Assembly: GCF_950101795.1 (NCBI RefSeq)
Contig: NZ_CATNLZ010000005.1
Location: 1-64,000 of the forward strand
DNA: 64,000 bases
From: Nocardioides sp. T2.26MG-1
Lineage (GTDB): Bacteria > Actinomycetota > Actinomycetes > Propionibacteriales > Nocardioidaceae
Reading direction: 5' to 3'
The notes beneath the pieces are model-generated. The model saw only the letters and a program-made list of their open reading frames with translations. It made no database searches and was not told the DNA's origin. Both the position numbers and the translations under genes were made by a program. Each line of letters begins with the position of its first letter. Position 1 is the first letter of the stretch. Below, piece by piece: positions 25,400 to 34,679 of this stretch.

Positions 25400-25972
25400 C
25401 TAGAGGACGATCGCCACCACGAGCGCGACGACCAGCACGACGGTCGCGACGATCTCGGGCCAGGCCCAGGTCCGGCGTACCGGCTCCTCGACGTCGCCGT
25501 GGAGCTCGCGGTGCTCGGCGGCGAGGTGGAGGATCCGCTCCTCGACGAACACCTGGTAGGTGTCCGCGGCCGTGGCCGGCCGCTTGTCACGGGCGGCCTT
25601 CGACCGCAGGACCTGGCGCGCCGTGTACGCGACCACCGGCGACGCGTACCGCTTGCCGGCGGCCTGGACTGCGAGCACCTGGCCGACGACCACCTTGGTG
25701 ATCGCCCCCAGGGGGACGTGGTCGGTGTGGAACATGCTGCGCATCACCAGGTGGTCGGTGGTCACCCACAGCGCGGGCCGCAGCAGCGCCATCCAGACCA
25801 ACACCGCGCCGAGCAGTGCCGAGATCGCGATCACGGGCCCGTGCTCGCCGTCCCAGGACCGGAGGGCGAGCACCAGCACGACGGCCGCGGCCGCCAGCCC
25901 GACGTAGCCGCTGACCCGCCCGTTGGTCGCATGGAAGCGCTGCACGACGGCCTTCGAGTCGGGCTCGGTCAT
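25400..25972 (-). CDS. Hypothetical membrane protein, PH-like
   Basis: 190 residues. Two hydrophobic segments lie at about 23-40 and 47-68, a soluble region of about 100 residues follows, and a single membrane helix closes the protein (IVATVVLVVALVVAIVL). The soluble part starts LWVTTDHLVMRSMF and resembles the bacterial PH domains seen after two membrane helices. Function is unknown. It is convergent with the mutase gene (6-bp gap) and divergent from deoC. Confidence 0.7.
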   Translation of the reverse strand: MTEPDSKAVVQRFHATNGRVSGYVGLAAAAVVLVLALRSWDGEHGPVIAISALLGAVLVWMALLRPALWVTTDHLVMRSMFHTDHVPLGAITKVVVGQVLAVQAAGKRYASPVVAYTARQVLRSKAARDKRPATAADTYQVFVEERILHLAAEHRELHGDVEEPVRRTWAWPEIVATVVLVVALVVAIVL

Positions 25973-26025
25973 GGTGGTGCTCTCCTGGTTGTGGTCCGTT
26001 GCGCGGACAACCCTATGCTGGGCCG

Positions 26026-26988
26026 GTGAGCAGCACTCCCACGATCCTCGAGGACGTCACCGGATCGGAGGCCTCCCTACGGAGGTTCCTCCACGGCTTG
26101 CCGGGGGTCGACCAGGTCGGCGCGGAGGCGCGGGCCGCCGGGCTCGCCACACGGTCGATCAAGACCACCGCCAAGGCGTACGCGCTCGACCTCGCGATCC
26201 GCATGGTCGACCTGACCACGCTGGAGGGTCAGGACACCCCGGGCAAGGTGCGGGCGCTCTCGGCGAAGGCCATGCGCCCCGACCCCTCCGACCCGACCTG
26301 CCCGGCCACCGCCGCGGTCTGCGTCTACCCCGACATGGTCGGCATCGCGAAGGAGGCGCTCGGCACGAGCGGGGTCCACGTCGCCGCGGTGGCCACCGCC
26401 TTTCCCAGCGGTCGCGCCGCTCTCGACATCAAGCTCGCCGACACCCGTGACGCGGTCGAGGCCGGCGCCGACGAGATCGACATGGTCATCGACCGGGGCG
26501 CGTTCCTCGCCGGCCGCTACCAGCACGTGTACGACGAGATCGTCGCCGTCCGCGAGGCCTGCCGCCGCCCGGACGGCGAGGACGCCCACCTCAAGGTGAT
26601 CTTCGAGACCGGCGAGCTGCAGACCTATGACAACGTCCGCCGCGCCAGCTGGCTGGCGATGATGGCCGGAGCCCACTTCATCAAGACCTCCACCGGCAAG
26701 GTCCAGCCCGCCGCGACGCTGCCGGTGACGCTGGTGATGCTGCAGGCCGTGCGCGACTACCGCGCACTCACCGGCCAGATGGTCGGCGTCAAGCCCGCCG
26801 GCGGCATCCGCACCGCCAAGGACGCGATCAAGTACCTCGTGATGGTCAACGAGGTGGCCGGCGAGGAGTGGCTCGACCCGGCGTGGTTCCGCTTCGGCGC
26901 CTCCACCCTGCTCAACGACCTGCTCATGCAGCGCACCAAGATGACCACCGGCCGCTACTCCGGTCCCGACTACTTCACGCTGGACTGA
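26026..26988 (+). CDS. deoC: Deoxyribose-phosphate aldolase
   Basis: 320 residues. Splits 2-deoxyribose 5-phosphate into glyceraldehyde 3-phosphate and acetaldehyde. TIM-barrel class I aldolase motifs are present: MVDLTTLEGQDTPGKV, AVCVYPDMVG, EIDMVIDRGAFL, LKVIFETGEL and the Schiff-base lysine in HFIKTSTGKV, then VGVKPAGGIRT. It is longer than E. coli DeoC (259), as in other actinobacteria. The GTG at 26026 follows TATGCT by six bases, a good leaderless start. It is followed after four bases by an aldehyde dehydrogenase gene, which could oxidise the acetaldehyde. Confidence 0.94.
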   Translation: MSSTPTILEDVTGSEASLRRFLHGLPGVDQVGAEARAAGLATRSIKTTAKAYALDLAIRMVDLTTLEGQDTPGKVRALSAKAMRPDPSDPTCPATAAVCVYPDMVGIAKEALGTSGVHVAAVATAFPSGRAALDIKLADTRDAVEAGADEIDMVIDRGAFLAGRYQHVYDEIVAVREACRRPDGEDAHLKVIFETGELQTYDNVRRASWLAMMAGAHFIKTSTGKVQPAATLPVTLVMLQAVRDYRALTGQMVGVKPAGGIRTAKDAIKYLVMVNEVAGEEWLDPAWFRFGASTLLNDLLMQRTKMTTGRYSGPDYFTLD

Positions 26989-26992
26989 TCTG

Positions 26993-28447
26993 ATGCCTTC
27001 ACCATTCGAGTACGCCCCGGCTCCCGAGTCCCGCGCGATCGTCGACCTCAAGCCGTCGTACGGCCTGTTCATCGACGGCCAGTTCGTCGAGGGCCACGGC
27101 ACGCCGTTCAAGACGATCAGCCCCGCGACCGAGGAGGTGCTCTCCGAGATCGCCGAGGCCGACCAGGCCGACATCGACGCCGCCGTCAAGGCCGCGCGCC
27201 GGGCCTACGACCGAGTCTGGTCGCGGATGCCGGGCCGTGAGCGCGCGAAGTACCTCTACCGGATCGCGCGGATCATCCAGGAGCGCAGCCGCGAGCTCGC
27301 GGTGCTGGAGTCGCTCGACAACGGCAAGCCGATCAAGGAGTCGCGCGACGTCGACGTCCCCACGGTCGCCGCACACTTCTTCTACTACGCCGGCTGGGCC
27401 GACAAGCTCGAGTACGCCGGGCACGGCGCCGACCCGCAGCCGCTGGGCGTGGCCGCGCAGGTGATCCCGTGGAACTTCCCGCTGCTGATGCTCGCGTGGA
27501 AGATCGCCCCCGCGCTCGCCTGCGGCAACACCGTGGTGCTCAAGCCCGCCGAGACCACCCCGCTGACCGCGCTGCTGTTCGTGGAGATCTGCCAGCAGGC
27601 CGACCTCCCGCCGGGCGTGGTCAACATCGTGACCGGCGCCGGTGCGACCGGTCAGGCGCTCGTGGGTCACCCGGGCGTCGACAAGGTGGCGTTCACCGGC
27701 TCGACCGAGGTCGGCAAGGCGATCGCCCGCTCGGTCGCCGGCACCAGCAAGCGGGTGACGCTCGAGCTCGGCGGCAAGGCCGCCAACATCGTGTTCGACG
27801 ACGCGCCGATCGACCAGGCCGTCGAGGGCATCGTCGACGGGATCTTCTTCAACCAGGGCCATGTCTGCTGCGCAGGCTCGCGGCTGCTGGTGCAGGAGAG
27901 CGTCGTCGAGGACGTCCTCGAGCGGCTCAAGGCGCGCATGTCGACGCTGCGCATGGGCGACCCACTGGACAAGAACACCGACATCGGCGCGATCAACTCC
28001 GGCGAGCAGCTCAAGCGGATCCGCGAGCTCTCCGAGGTCGGCGACGCCGAGGGCGCCGAGCGCTGGGAGGTCGCCTGCGACCTGCCCACCAAGGGCTTCT
28101 GGTTCCCCCCGACGCTGTTCACCGGCGTCTCGCAGGCCCACCGCATCGCGCGCGAGGAGATCTTCGGCCCGGTGCTGTCCGTGCTGACCTTCCGCACGCC
28201 GGCCGAGGCGCTCGAGAAGGCCAACAACACGCCGTACGGCCTGTCCGCCGGCGTCTGGACCGACAAGGGCTCGCTGATCCTCAAGATGGCCAGCTCGCTG
28301 CGCGCCGGCGTGGTCTGGGCCAACACGTTCAACAAGTTCGACCCCACGAGCCCGTTCGGCGGCTACAAGGAGTCGGGCTACGGCCGCGAGGGCGGCCGCC
28401 ACGGTCTGGAGGCCTATCTGAGAACACCCCACGAAAGCGCGCGATGA
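26993..28447 (+). CDS. Aldehyde dehydrogenase (catalytically complete)
   Basis: 484 residues of the NAD(P)-dependent ALDH superfamily. QVIPWNFPLLMLAWKIAPAL and VVLKPAETTP bind cofactor, FTGSTEVGK is the Rossmann loop, the general-base glutamate is in TLELGGKAAN and the nucleophile is in GHVCCAGSR. EEIFGPVLSV and PFGGYKESGYGREGG close the barrel. It follows deoC by four bases, which suggests it oxidises the acetaldehyde released by DeoC or the sugar aldehyde. A second ALDH-like gene without the catalytic half lies 64 bp downstream. Confidence 0.93.
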   Translation: MPSPFEYAPAPESRAIVDLKPSYGLFIDGQFVEGHGTPFKTISPATEEVLSEIAEADQADIDAAVKAARRAYDRVWSRMPGRERAKYLYRIARIIQERSRELAVLESLDNGKPIKESRDVDVPTVAAHFFYYAGWADKLEYAGHGADPQPLGVAAQVIPWNFPLLMLAWKIAPALACGNTVVLKPAETTPLTALLFVEICQQADLPPGVVNIVTGAGATGQALVGHPGVDKVAFTGSTEVGKAIARSVAGTSKRVTLELGGKAANIVFDDAPIDQAVEGIVDGIFFNQGHVCCAGSRLLVQESVVEDVLERLKARMSTLRMGDPLDKNTDIGAINSGEQLKRIRELSEVGDAEGAERWEVACDLPTKGFWFPPTLFTGVSQAHRIAREEIFGPVLSVLTFRTPAEALEKANNTPYGLSAGVWTDKGSLILKMASSLRAGVVWANTFNKFDPTSPFGGYKESGYGREGGRHGLEAYLRTPHESAR

Positions 28448-28511
28448 GGGCGCTTCGCGCCGAGCGCGCACGCTTCCGCGGGGACCCCGTTCGCCACGTA
28501 AGGATGTACCA

Positions 28512-29381
28512 GTGAGCAGGATCGACGTTCGCAAGACCTACAAGCTCTACATCGGGGGCGCGTTCCCCCGGTCGGAGTCCAGCTACACCTACGAGGTCCT
28601 GGACAGCAAGGGGAAGTTCGTGGCCAACGCCGCCCTCGCCTCCCGCAAGGACGCTCGCGACGCAGTCGTCGCCGCCCGCAAGGCCTTCGGCGGCTGGTCC
28701 GGGCGCACGGCGTACAACCGGTCGCAGATCCTGTACCGCGTCGCCGAGGTCATGGAGGACCGCCGCCCGCAGTTCGTGCAGGCGGTGTCGCAGTCCGAGG
28801 GGCTGACGGCCAGCAAGGCGGGCGCGGTCGTCGACCAGGCGATCGACCGCCTGGTCTGGTACGCCGGCTGGGCGGACAAGCTCGCGCAGGTCGTCGGCAA
28901 CGCCAACCCGGTCGCCGGGCCGTTCTTCAACCTCTCGACGCCCGAGCCGACCGGTGTGGTCGCCGTGCTGGCGCCGCAGGACTCCTCGCTGCTCGGCCTG
29001 GTCAGCGTGGTCGCCCCCGTGATCGTGTCCGGCAACACCGTCGTCGTGGTGTCGTCGTACGAGCGGCCGCTCCCGGCCGTGACGTTCGCCGAGGTGCTCG
29101 CGACCTCCGACGTGCCCGGGGGCGTGGTCAACGTGCTGACCGGGTCGGCTGCCACGGTCGGTCCGTGGCTCGCCTCGCACATGGACGTCAACGCGATCGA
29201 CCTGACCGGCGTCGCCGGTGACACCGAGCTCGCCACCGAGCTCGAGGTCGCGGCCGCCGAGAACCTCAAGCGCGTGCGCCGGGCCCCGGCCGCGGAGCCC
29301 GACTGGGCCCTCGACCCGGGTCTCGACCCGATGACGGCGTTCCTCGAGACGAAGACCGTGTGGCACCCCATCGGGGTGTGA
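28512..29381 (+). CDS. ALDH-like protein lacking the catalytic domain
   Basis: 289 residues covering only the cofactor-binding half of an aldehyde dehydrogenase. The start (YKLYIGGAFPRSESSYTYEV) aligns with ALDH N termini. The usual PWNFP is APQDSS, the cofactor lysine of VLKPAE is lost (VVVVSSYERP), FTGS is LTGV and the ELGGK glutamate and GQ(x)C cysteine are missing. The protein ends cleanly in KTVWHPIGV rather than breaking off in another frame, so it looks like a genuine non-catalytic partner, not a frameshift. GTG at 28512 has AGGA seven bases upstream. It is probably a structural partner of the full ALDH. Confidence 0.82.
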   Translation: MSRIDVRKTYKLYIGGAFPRSESSYTYEVLDSKGKFVANAALASRKDARDAVVAARKAFGGWSGRTAYNRSQILYRVAEVMEDRRPQFVQAVSQSEGLTASKAGAVVDQAIDRLVWYAGWADKLAQVVGNANPVAGPFFNLSTPEPTGVVAVLAPQDSSLLGLVSVVAPVIVSGNTVVVVSSYERPLPAVTFAEVLATSDVPGGVVNVLTGSAATVGPWLASHMDVNAIDLTGVAGDTELATELEVAAAENLKRVRRAPAAEPDWALDPGLDPMTAFLETKTVWHPIGV

Positions 29382-29391
29382 GAACGAAGCG

Positions 29392-30003
29392 TTGCAAGCA
29401 CGTGTGATCGTCCTGGCCGGGCCCTCGGGGGCGGGGAAGTCCCGTCTCGCCGAGCGCGTCGGGCTCCCGGTGCTCCGGCTCGACGACTTCTACAAGAACG
29501 GCGACGACCCGACGCTCCCCCGGATCGCCGAGGGCGCGAACGCCGGCCTGGTCGACTGGGACGACCCGCGGTCGTGGTGGCTCGAGGACGCGCTCGCGGC
29601 GCTCGACACGCTGTGCCGCGAGGGCAGCGCGCAGGTGCCCGTCTACGACATCTCCCGGGACGGCCGGTGCGGCGTGCAGACTCTCGACCTGCAGGGCTCA
29701 GGGCTGTTCGTCGCGGAGGGCATCTTCGCCCAGGAGGTCGTCCCGCACGTCGGCGAGACCGGCCAGCTGGCCGCGGCGTACTGCGTGCGCCAGCACCCCA
29801 TCGTCACCTTCTGGCGCCGGCTGACCCGCGACCTGCGGGAGCACCGCAAGCCGCCCCTGGTGCTGGTGCGCCGAGGCATGGCCCTGATGCACGACCAGCG
29901 AGGGGTGGTCGCCCACGCGGTCGACCGGGGCTGCCAGCCGGTGACGCCGGACCAGGGGTACGCCGCGATCACGGCGCTGGCCGAGAGGAGCGCGCTGCGG
30001 TGA
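29392..30003 (+). CDS. udk: Uridine kinase-like P-loop protein
   Basis: 203 residues. The P-loop GPSGAGKSRLAERVG is at the N terminus, followed by LRLDDFYKNGDDPTLP, typical of the uridine kinase/PRK family, and VPVYDISRDGR. It would phosphorylate uridine or cytidine, matching the salvage genes around it. The start may be the TTG at 29392 or the GTG at 29404; neither has a strong Shine-Dalgarno, and the TTG leaves a full first strand. The stop overlaps the next GTG start, so the following small protein is coupled to it. Confidence 0.85.
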   Translation: MQARVIVLAGPSGAGKSRLAERVGLPVLRLDDFYKNGDDPTLPRIAEGANAGLVDWDDPRSWWLEDALAALDTLCREGSAQVPVYDISRDGRCGVQTLDLQGSGLFVAEGIFAQEVVPHVGETGQLAAAYCVRQHPIVTFWRRLTRDLREHRKPPLVLVRRGMALMHDQRGVVAHAVDRGCQPVTPDQGYAAITALAERSALR

Positions 30004-30548
30004 GCGAGGACTGGCCCGAGCGGGTCTTCCGCGAGCGTCTGGTCCAGCCCGACCGGGTCTCCTGCGGCGCCACGGTGCTGGTGGTCGCCCGGATGATCCT
30101 CGACCACGTGTACGGCGAGCACATCGGCGCGGCGCCCTCGGTGCCCGACCGGTTCCGCGAGGAGGTCCTCGCGACGCACCGGCGGGTGACCGCCGCCGTC
30201 GACCGCGGCCACCTCCAGCTGCCCTGGCCGCGCGCGCTCGGGACGCCCCCGTGGGCCGTGGCCCGCCAGCTCGGGGACCGCGAGGTCCGCTGGATCCGCA
30301 CCTCCCCCGGCCCCGGCTACGACGCCGTGGTCGCGGCGACCCGGCGCCGGCAGCCCGTGCCGGTCTACGTCGGCAGCCGGTGGCTGCCCCGACACGTGGT
30401 GCTCGCCCTGGGCGAGCACGACGGCGCCCTGCGGTTCTACGAGCCCGCGCGTGGGCGGCTCATGGACGTCTCCCGCCCCGAGTTCGCCGACGGACGGGTC
30501 GGGCTGGCCGGCTGGGACCACGCCTGGTGGGCGGTCCTGCCCGACTGA
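30000..30548 (+). CDS. Hypothetical protein, possible C39/papain-like fold
   Basis: 182 residues with no signal peptide. A cysteine in QPDRVSCGATVLVVARM (C22) at the start of a helix, a histidine in PRHVVLALGEHDG (H132) and FYEPARG (E148) follow the order Cys-His-acid of C39-like papain-fold proteins. The acid is Glu where Asp is usual, so activity is uncertain. The GTG at 30000 overlaps the uridine kinase stop (GTGA). The function is not recognised; a regulatory or proteolytic role linked to the kinase is only a guess. Confidence 0.6.
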   Translation: MSEDWPERVFRERLVQPDRVSCGATVLVVARMILDHVYGEHIGAAPSVPDRFREEVLATHRRVTAAVDRGHLQLPWPRALGTPPWAVARQLGDREVRWIRTSPGPGYDAVVAATRRRQPVPVYVGSRWLPRHVVLALGEHDGALRFYEPARGRLMDVSRPEFADGRVGLAGWDHAWWAVLPD

Positions 30549-30561
30549 TCGGGCCGGGAGG

Positions 30562-31035
30562 TCAGCTCGTCCAGACGACGAACACCAGCACCAGCCAGGC
30601 GGCGGGCGTGGCGAGCGCGACCGCGAGGGTCAGCCGGGCGAGCAGGAACGACGTACGTCCCGCGCCCTCGGCGGTCGCCTCGGTCGCGACCAGGTCGACG
30701 CGCCGCGGGTGCTCCGGGTCGTAGGCAACCGCCACGCGGTCGCCGACCCGCGGCGGCGGGTAGGGCGCGTCCGTCAGCGTCTCCGCCTCGACCGCCTCAC
30801 CCTGCGCCGGGGTGAAGCGCACCCGGAGGAAGTAGCGGGTGTCCGGCGACGACCCGAGCGAGACGTCCTTGGCCTCGAGTCCGACGACCTCCGCCTCGGT
30901 CTCCACCGCCCGGTCCCGGAAGCCCTCCGCGAGGCGGCGCTGACGGATCCCCCGGGCGAACAGCACCCCGGCGACGACCAGCAGCACCGCGCCGGCGCCG
31001 AGCAGGAGCAGCGACGGGACCGGGTGGACGCTCAC
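30562..31035 (-). CDS. DUF3592-like membrane protein
   Basis: 157 residues. A membrane helix lies at each end ([19 protein letters not shown] and [20 protein letters not shown]), with a soluble beta-rich domain between. The core [13 protein letters not shown] and [19 protein letters not shown] is the DUF3592 pattern. Function unknown. The GTG start overlaps the stop of the adenosine deaminase gene by four bases, so it is co-translated with that enzyme. It is convergent with the C39-like gene. Confidence 0.78.
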   Translation of the reverse strand: MSVHPVPSLLLLGAGAVLLVVAGVLFARGIRQRRLAEGFRDRAVETEAEVVGLEAKDVSLGSSPDTRYFLRVRFTPAQGEAVEAETLTDAPYPPPRVGDRVAVAYDPEHPRRVDLVATEATAEGAGRTSFLLARLTLAVALATPAAWLVLVFVVWTS

Positions 31036-32138
31036 CCGACCTCCCGGAGTGCTCGGTACTCGGGCTTGATGAGGTCGTTGATCAGCGTCAGCCGCTGGTC
31101 GAAGGGCAGGAACGCCGACTTCATGGCGTTGATCGTGAACCACTCCAGATCGCGCAGGCCGTAGTCGAAGGCCTCGACCAGCGACCACAGCTCGTGGGTC
31201 ACCGATGTCCGGCTCATCAACCGGTTGTCGGTGTTCACCGTGACCCGGAAGCCGAGCTCCTTCAGCAGCCCGATCGGGTGCTTGGCGATCGACTCCGCGG
31301 CGCCGGTCTGGACGTTGGACCAGGGGCACATCTCGAGCGGGATGCGCTTGTCGCGCACGTACGCCGCGAGCAGCCCGAGGGTGACCTTGCCGTCCTCGCC
31401 GACCGTGATGTCGTCGATGATCCGCACGCCGTGCCCGAGCCGGTCGGCACCGCACCACTGGATGGCCTGCCAGATCGACGGCAGCCCGAAGCCCTCGCCG
31501 GCGTGGATCGTGAAGTGCGCGTTCTCCCGCTGGAGGTACTCGAACGCGTCCAGGTGGCGGGTCGGAGGGTAGCCCGCCTCCGCGCCGGCGATGTCGAACC
31601 CGGCCACACCCCGGTCGCGCCAGGCCACGGCCAGGTGGGCGATCTCCATCGACCGCGCCATGTGGCGCATCGCGGTCAGCAGCTGACGTACGACGATCCT
31701 GCCGCCGGCCGCCTCGATGCCCTGGTCGAAACCCTCCTGCACGGCCCCGACGACCTCGTCGAGGGTGAGCCCCTGGGTGAGGTGCTGCTCGGGGGCGTAG
31801 CGCACCTCGGCGTACACGACGCCGTCGGCGACCAGGTCCTCGACGCACTCGCGCGCGACCCGGGTGAGCGCCGAGGTCGTCTGCATCACCGCGACCGTGT
31901 GGTCGAAGGTCTCCAGGTAGCGCTCCAGCGAGCCGGAGTCCGAGGCCTCCGCGAACCAGCGGCCGAGCGACTCGGCGGACAGGTCGCCCTCGACCTCGGG
32001 CAGCTTGTGCCCGGTCTCCGCGGCCAGCTCGATGATCGACCGCGGTCGCAGACCGCCGTCGAGGTGGTCGTGCAGCAGCGCCTTGGGCGCCCGCAGCACC
32101 TGGTCGCGGGTCGGGGTCGGGTTGGGGGACGCGGTCAT
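31032..32138 (-). CDS. add: Adenosine deaminase
   Basis: 368 residues. Converts adenosine and deoxyadenosine to (deoxy)inosine, the substrate of purine phosphorylase. Amidohydrolase-fold metal ligands and active-site residues are visible: [34 protein letters not shown] and [11 protein letters not shown]. The region [13 protein letters not shown] replaces the more usual CPTSN, a variant common in actinobacterial enzymes. The ATG at 32138 is 42 bp from the divergent MaoC-like start. It is coupled to the DUF3592 gene downstream. Confidence 0.95.
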   Translation of the reverse strand: MTASPNPTPTRDQVLRAPKALLHDHLDGGLRPRSIIELAAETGHKLPEVEGDLSAESLGRWFAEASDSGSLERYLETFDHTVAVMQTTSALTRVARECVEDLVADGVVYAEVRYAPEQHLTQGLTLDEVVGAVQEGFDQGIEAAGGRIVVRQLLTAMRHMARSMEIAHLAVAWRDRGVAGFDIAGAEAGYPPTRHLDAFEYLQRENAHFTIHAGEGFGLPSIWQAIQWCGADRLGHGVRIIDDITVGEDGKVTLGLLAAYVRDKRIPLEMCPWSNVQTGAAESIAKHPIGLLKELGFRVTVNTDNRLMSRTSVTHELWSLVEAFDYGLRDLEWFTINAMKSAFLPFDQRLTLINDLIKPEYRALREVG

Positions 32139-32180
32139 GCCCCCGATCCTTCCACCTGCGGGACCCGGTAGGTTCCCGGC

Positions 32181-32633
32181 ATGCGCGTCTTCACCACCCT
32201 GGACGAGGTCGCCGCCGCGAGCGGCGAGGAGCTGGGCACCTCCGAGTGGCTCCCGATCGAGCAGGACCGGGTCGACCGGTTCGCCGACGCCACCGGCGAC
32301 CACCAGTGGATCCACGTCGACCCCGAGAGGGCCGCGGGCGGCCCCTTCGGCGGCACGATCGCCCACGGCTACCTCACGCTCTCCCTGGTGCCGTTCCTCG
32401 GCAGCCAGGTGTTCGCGCTCGAGACTCCTGGCGCCAAGCTCAACTACGGCGTCAACAAGGTCCGCTTCCCGCACCCGGTGCTGGTGGGCAGGCGGGTCCG
32501 CGCGCACGTCGCGCTCGCGGACGTCCAGGACCTCCCCGCCGGCAAGCAGCTCACACTGCGCTACACCGTCGAGATCGAGGACGAGGCCAAGCCGGCCTGC
32601 GTCGCCGAGACCGTCGTCCTGCTGCTCCCCTGA
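32181..32633 (+). CDS. MaoC-like (R)-hydratase family protein
   Basis: 150 residues, a single hot-dog domain. The hydratase signature [18 protein letters not shown] carries the Asp and His of the active site, and [16 protein letters not shown] follows. It should hydrate 2-enoyl-CoA or a related thioester; single-domain relatives are often annotated as NodN-like. The ATG at 32181 is six bases from TAGGTT, which suggests a leaderless transcript. It sits between salvage genes without an obvious metabolic tie, and ends 16 bp before the convergent deoA stop. Confidence 0.88.
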   Translation: MRVFTTLDEVAAASGEELGTSEWLPIEQDRVDRFADATGDHQWIHVDPERAAGGPFGGTIAHGYLTLSLVPFLGSQVFALETPGAKLNYGVNKVRFPHPVLVGRRVRAHVALADVQDLPAGKQLTLRYTVEIEDEAKPACVAETVVLLLP

Positions 32634-32649
32634 CCGGGTCCGGCGCGCG

Positions 32650-33939
<1,290 letters not shown>

Positions 33940-34134
33940 TGGATGTGAGGGGCACGGCGCCGATGCGGCCGCCTCCCCTATCCCCTTTCGATCCGTGCGT
34001 GCGGGCAACCCGCACTGGCCTGATGACGGTCCACATGCCGGTGCGAGGCACCCCCGGGTACGGCGCATGTCCACCGAAACCGTAACGCCTCGGACCGTCG
34101 CACCCGGCGTGGGCCGGCGTGGTCGGGCCCGGCC
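33940..34134 (-). other. Structured gap between cdd and deoA
   Basis: No coding sequence was recognised here. Two inverted repeats are visible: GTGCGGG-N3-CCCGCAC at 33999-34015, and a longer interrupted stem at 34028-34075 (GGT..ACATG.CCG with CGG..CATGT..ACC) whose loop holds GGTGC-GAG-GCACC. The stretch is transcribed toward deoA if the two genes share a message. It could be an intercistronic regulatory leader, a processing site or a promoter region. Confidence 0.4.
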
Positions 34135-34536
34135 TCAGGCCAGGTCGGCCGGGCCGAAGGCCTGGGGCAGGACCTCGGCGATGCTGCGCACGCCCTCGGG
34201 GGTGAGCAGCTGCAGGTCGGACCTGCCGTTCTCGGAGAGCAGCTGGCGGCATCGCCCGCACGGCATGATCACGTCACGGTCGCCGTTGACGCACACGAAG
34301 TGGGACAGCTTCCCGCCACCCGTCAGGTGCAGCTGGGAGACCAGGCCGCACTCGGCGCACAGGGTCACGCCGTACGCCGCGTTCTCGACATTGCAGCCCA
34401 CCACGAGCCTGCCGTCCTCGGCGAGCGCGGCGGCGCCGACGCGGTACTTCGAGTAGGGCGCGTAGGCCCGCTCCATGGCGTCTCCGGCGGCCTCTCGGAG
34501 GTGGTCCCAATCGACGTCGTGAGCGTCTGTAGTCAA
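34135..34536 (-). CDS. cdd: Cytidine deaminase
   Basis: 133 residues, the usual size of the small tetrameric enzyme. Deaminates cytidine and deoxycytidine to uridine and deoxyuridine. The zinc site is complete: CAE in VTLCAECGLVSQLH and PCGRC in IMPCGRCRQLLSENG, with NVENAAYG for substrate. The TTG at 34536 is proposed because it gives the family's N terminus (VDWDHLREAAGDAMERAYAP) and GGAGG lies 11-15 bases upstream; the frame remains open further upstream. It is divergent from the nucleoside transporter operon. Confidence 0.9.
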   Translation of the reverse strand: MTTDAHDVDWDHLREAAGDAMERAYAPYSKYRVGAAALAEDGRLVVGCNVENAAYGVTLCAECGLVSQLHLTGGGKLSHFVCVNGDRDVIMPCGRCRQLLSENGRSDLQLLTPEGVRSIAEVLPQAFGPADLA

Positions 34537-34679
34537 GCGGACGGGACCTCCGGCACGAAGTGATGGGACCAACAGCACAACATGGTAACCGTTGGGTAGT
34601 TCAGCCGACATCGACCGTCGTCTTCGGTACCGTGCAGACCGTTGCCTCGCACCCGTCGAGGCCATGACTGGAGGCAGTA

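Noticed and set aside
28512..29381. Frameshifted aldehyde dehydrogenase pseudogene
   Set aside because: No catalytic-domain remnants (ELGGK or GQxC motifs) are found in the other frames downstream; the uridine kinase-like gene begins 10 bp after the stop.
34537..34608. Upstream ATG start for cytidine deaminase
   Set aside because: It adds 24 residues unlike the family and lacks a ribosome site; the TTG at 34536 gives the standard 133-residue enzyme.
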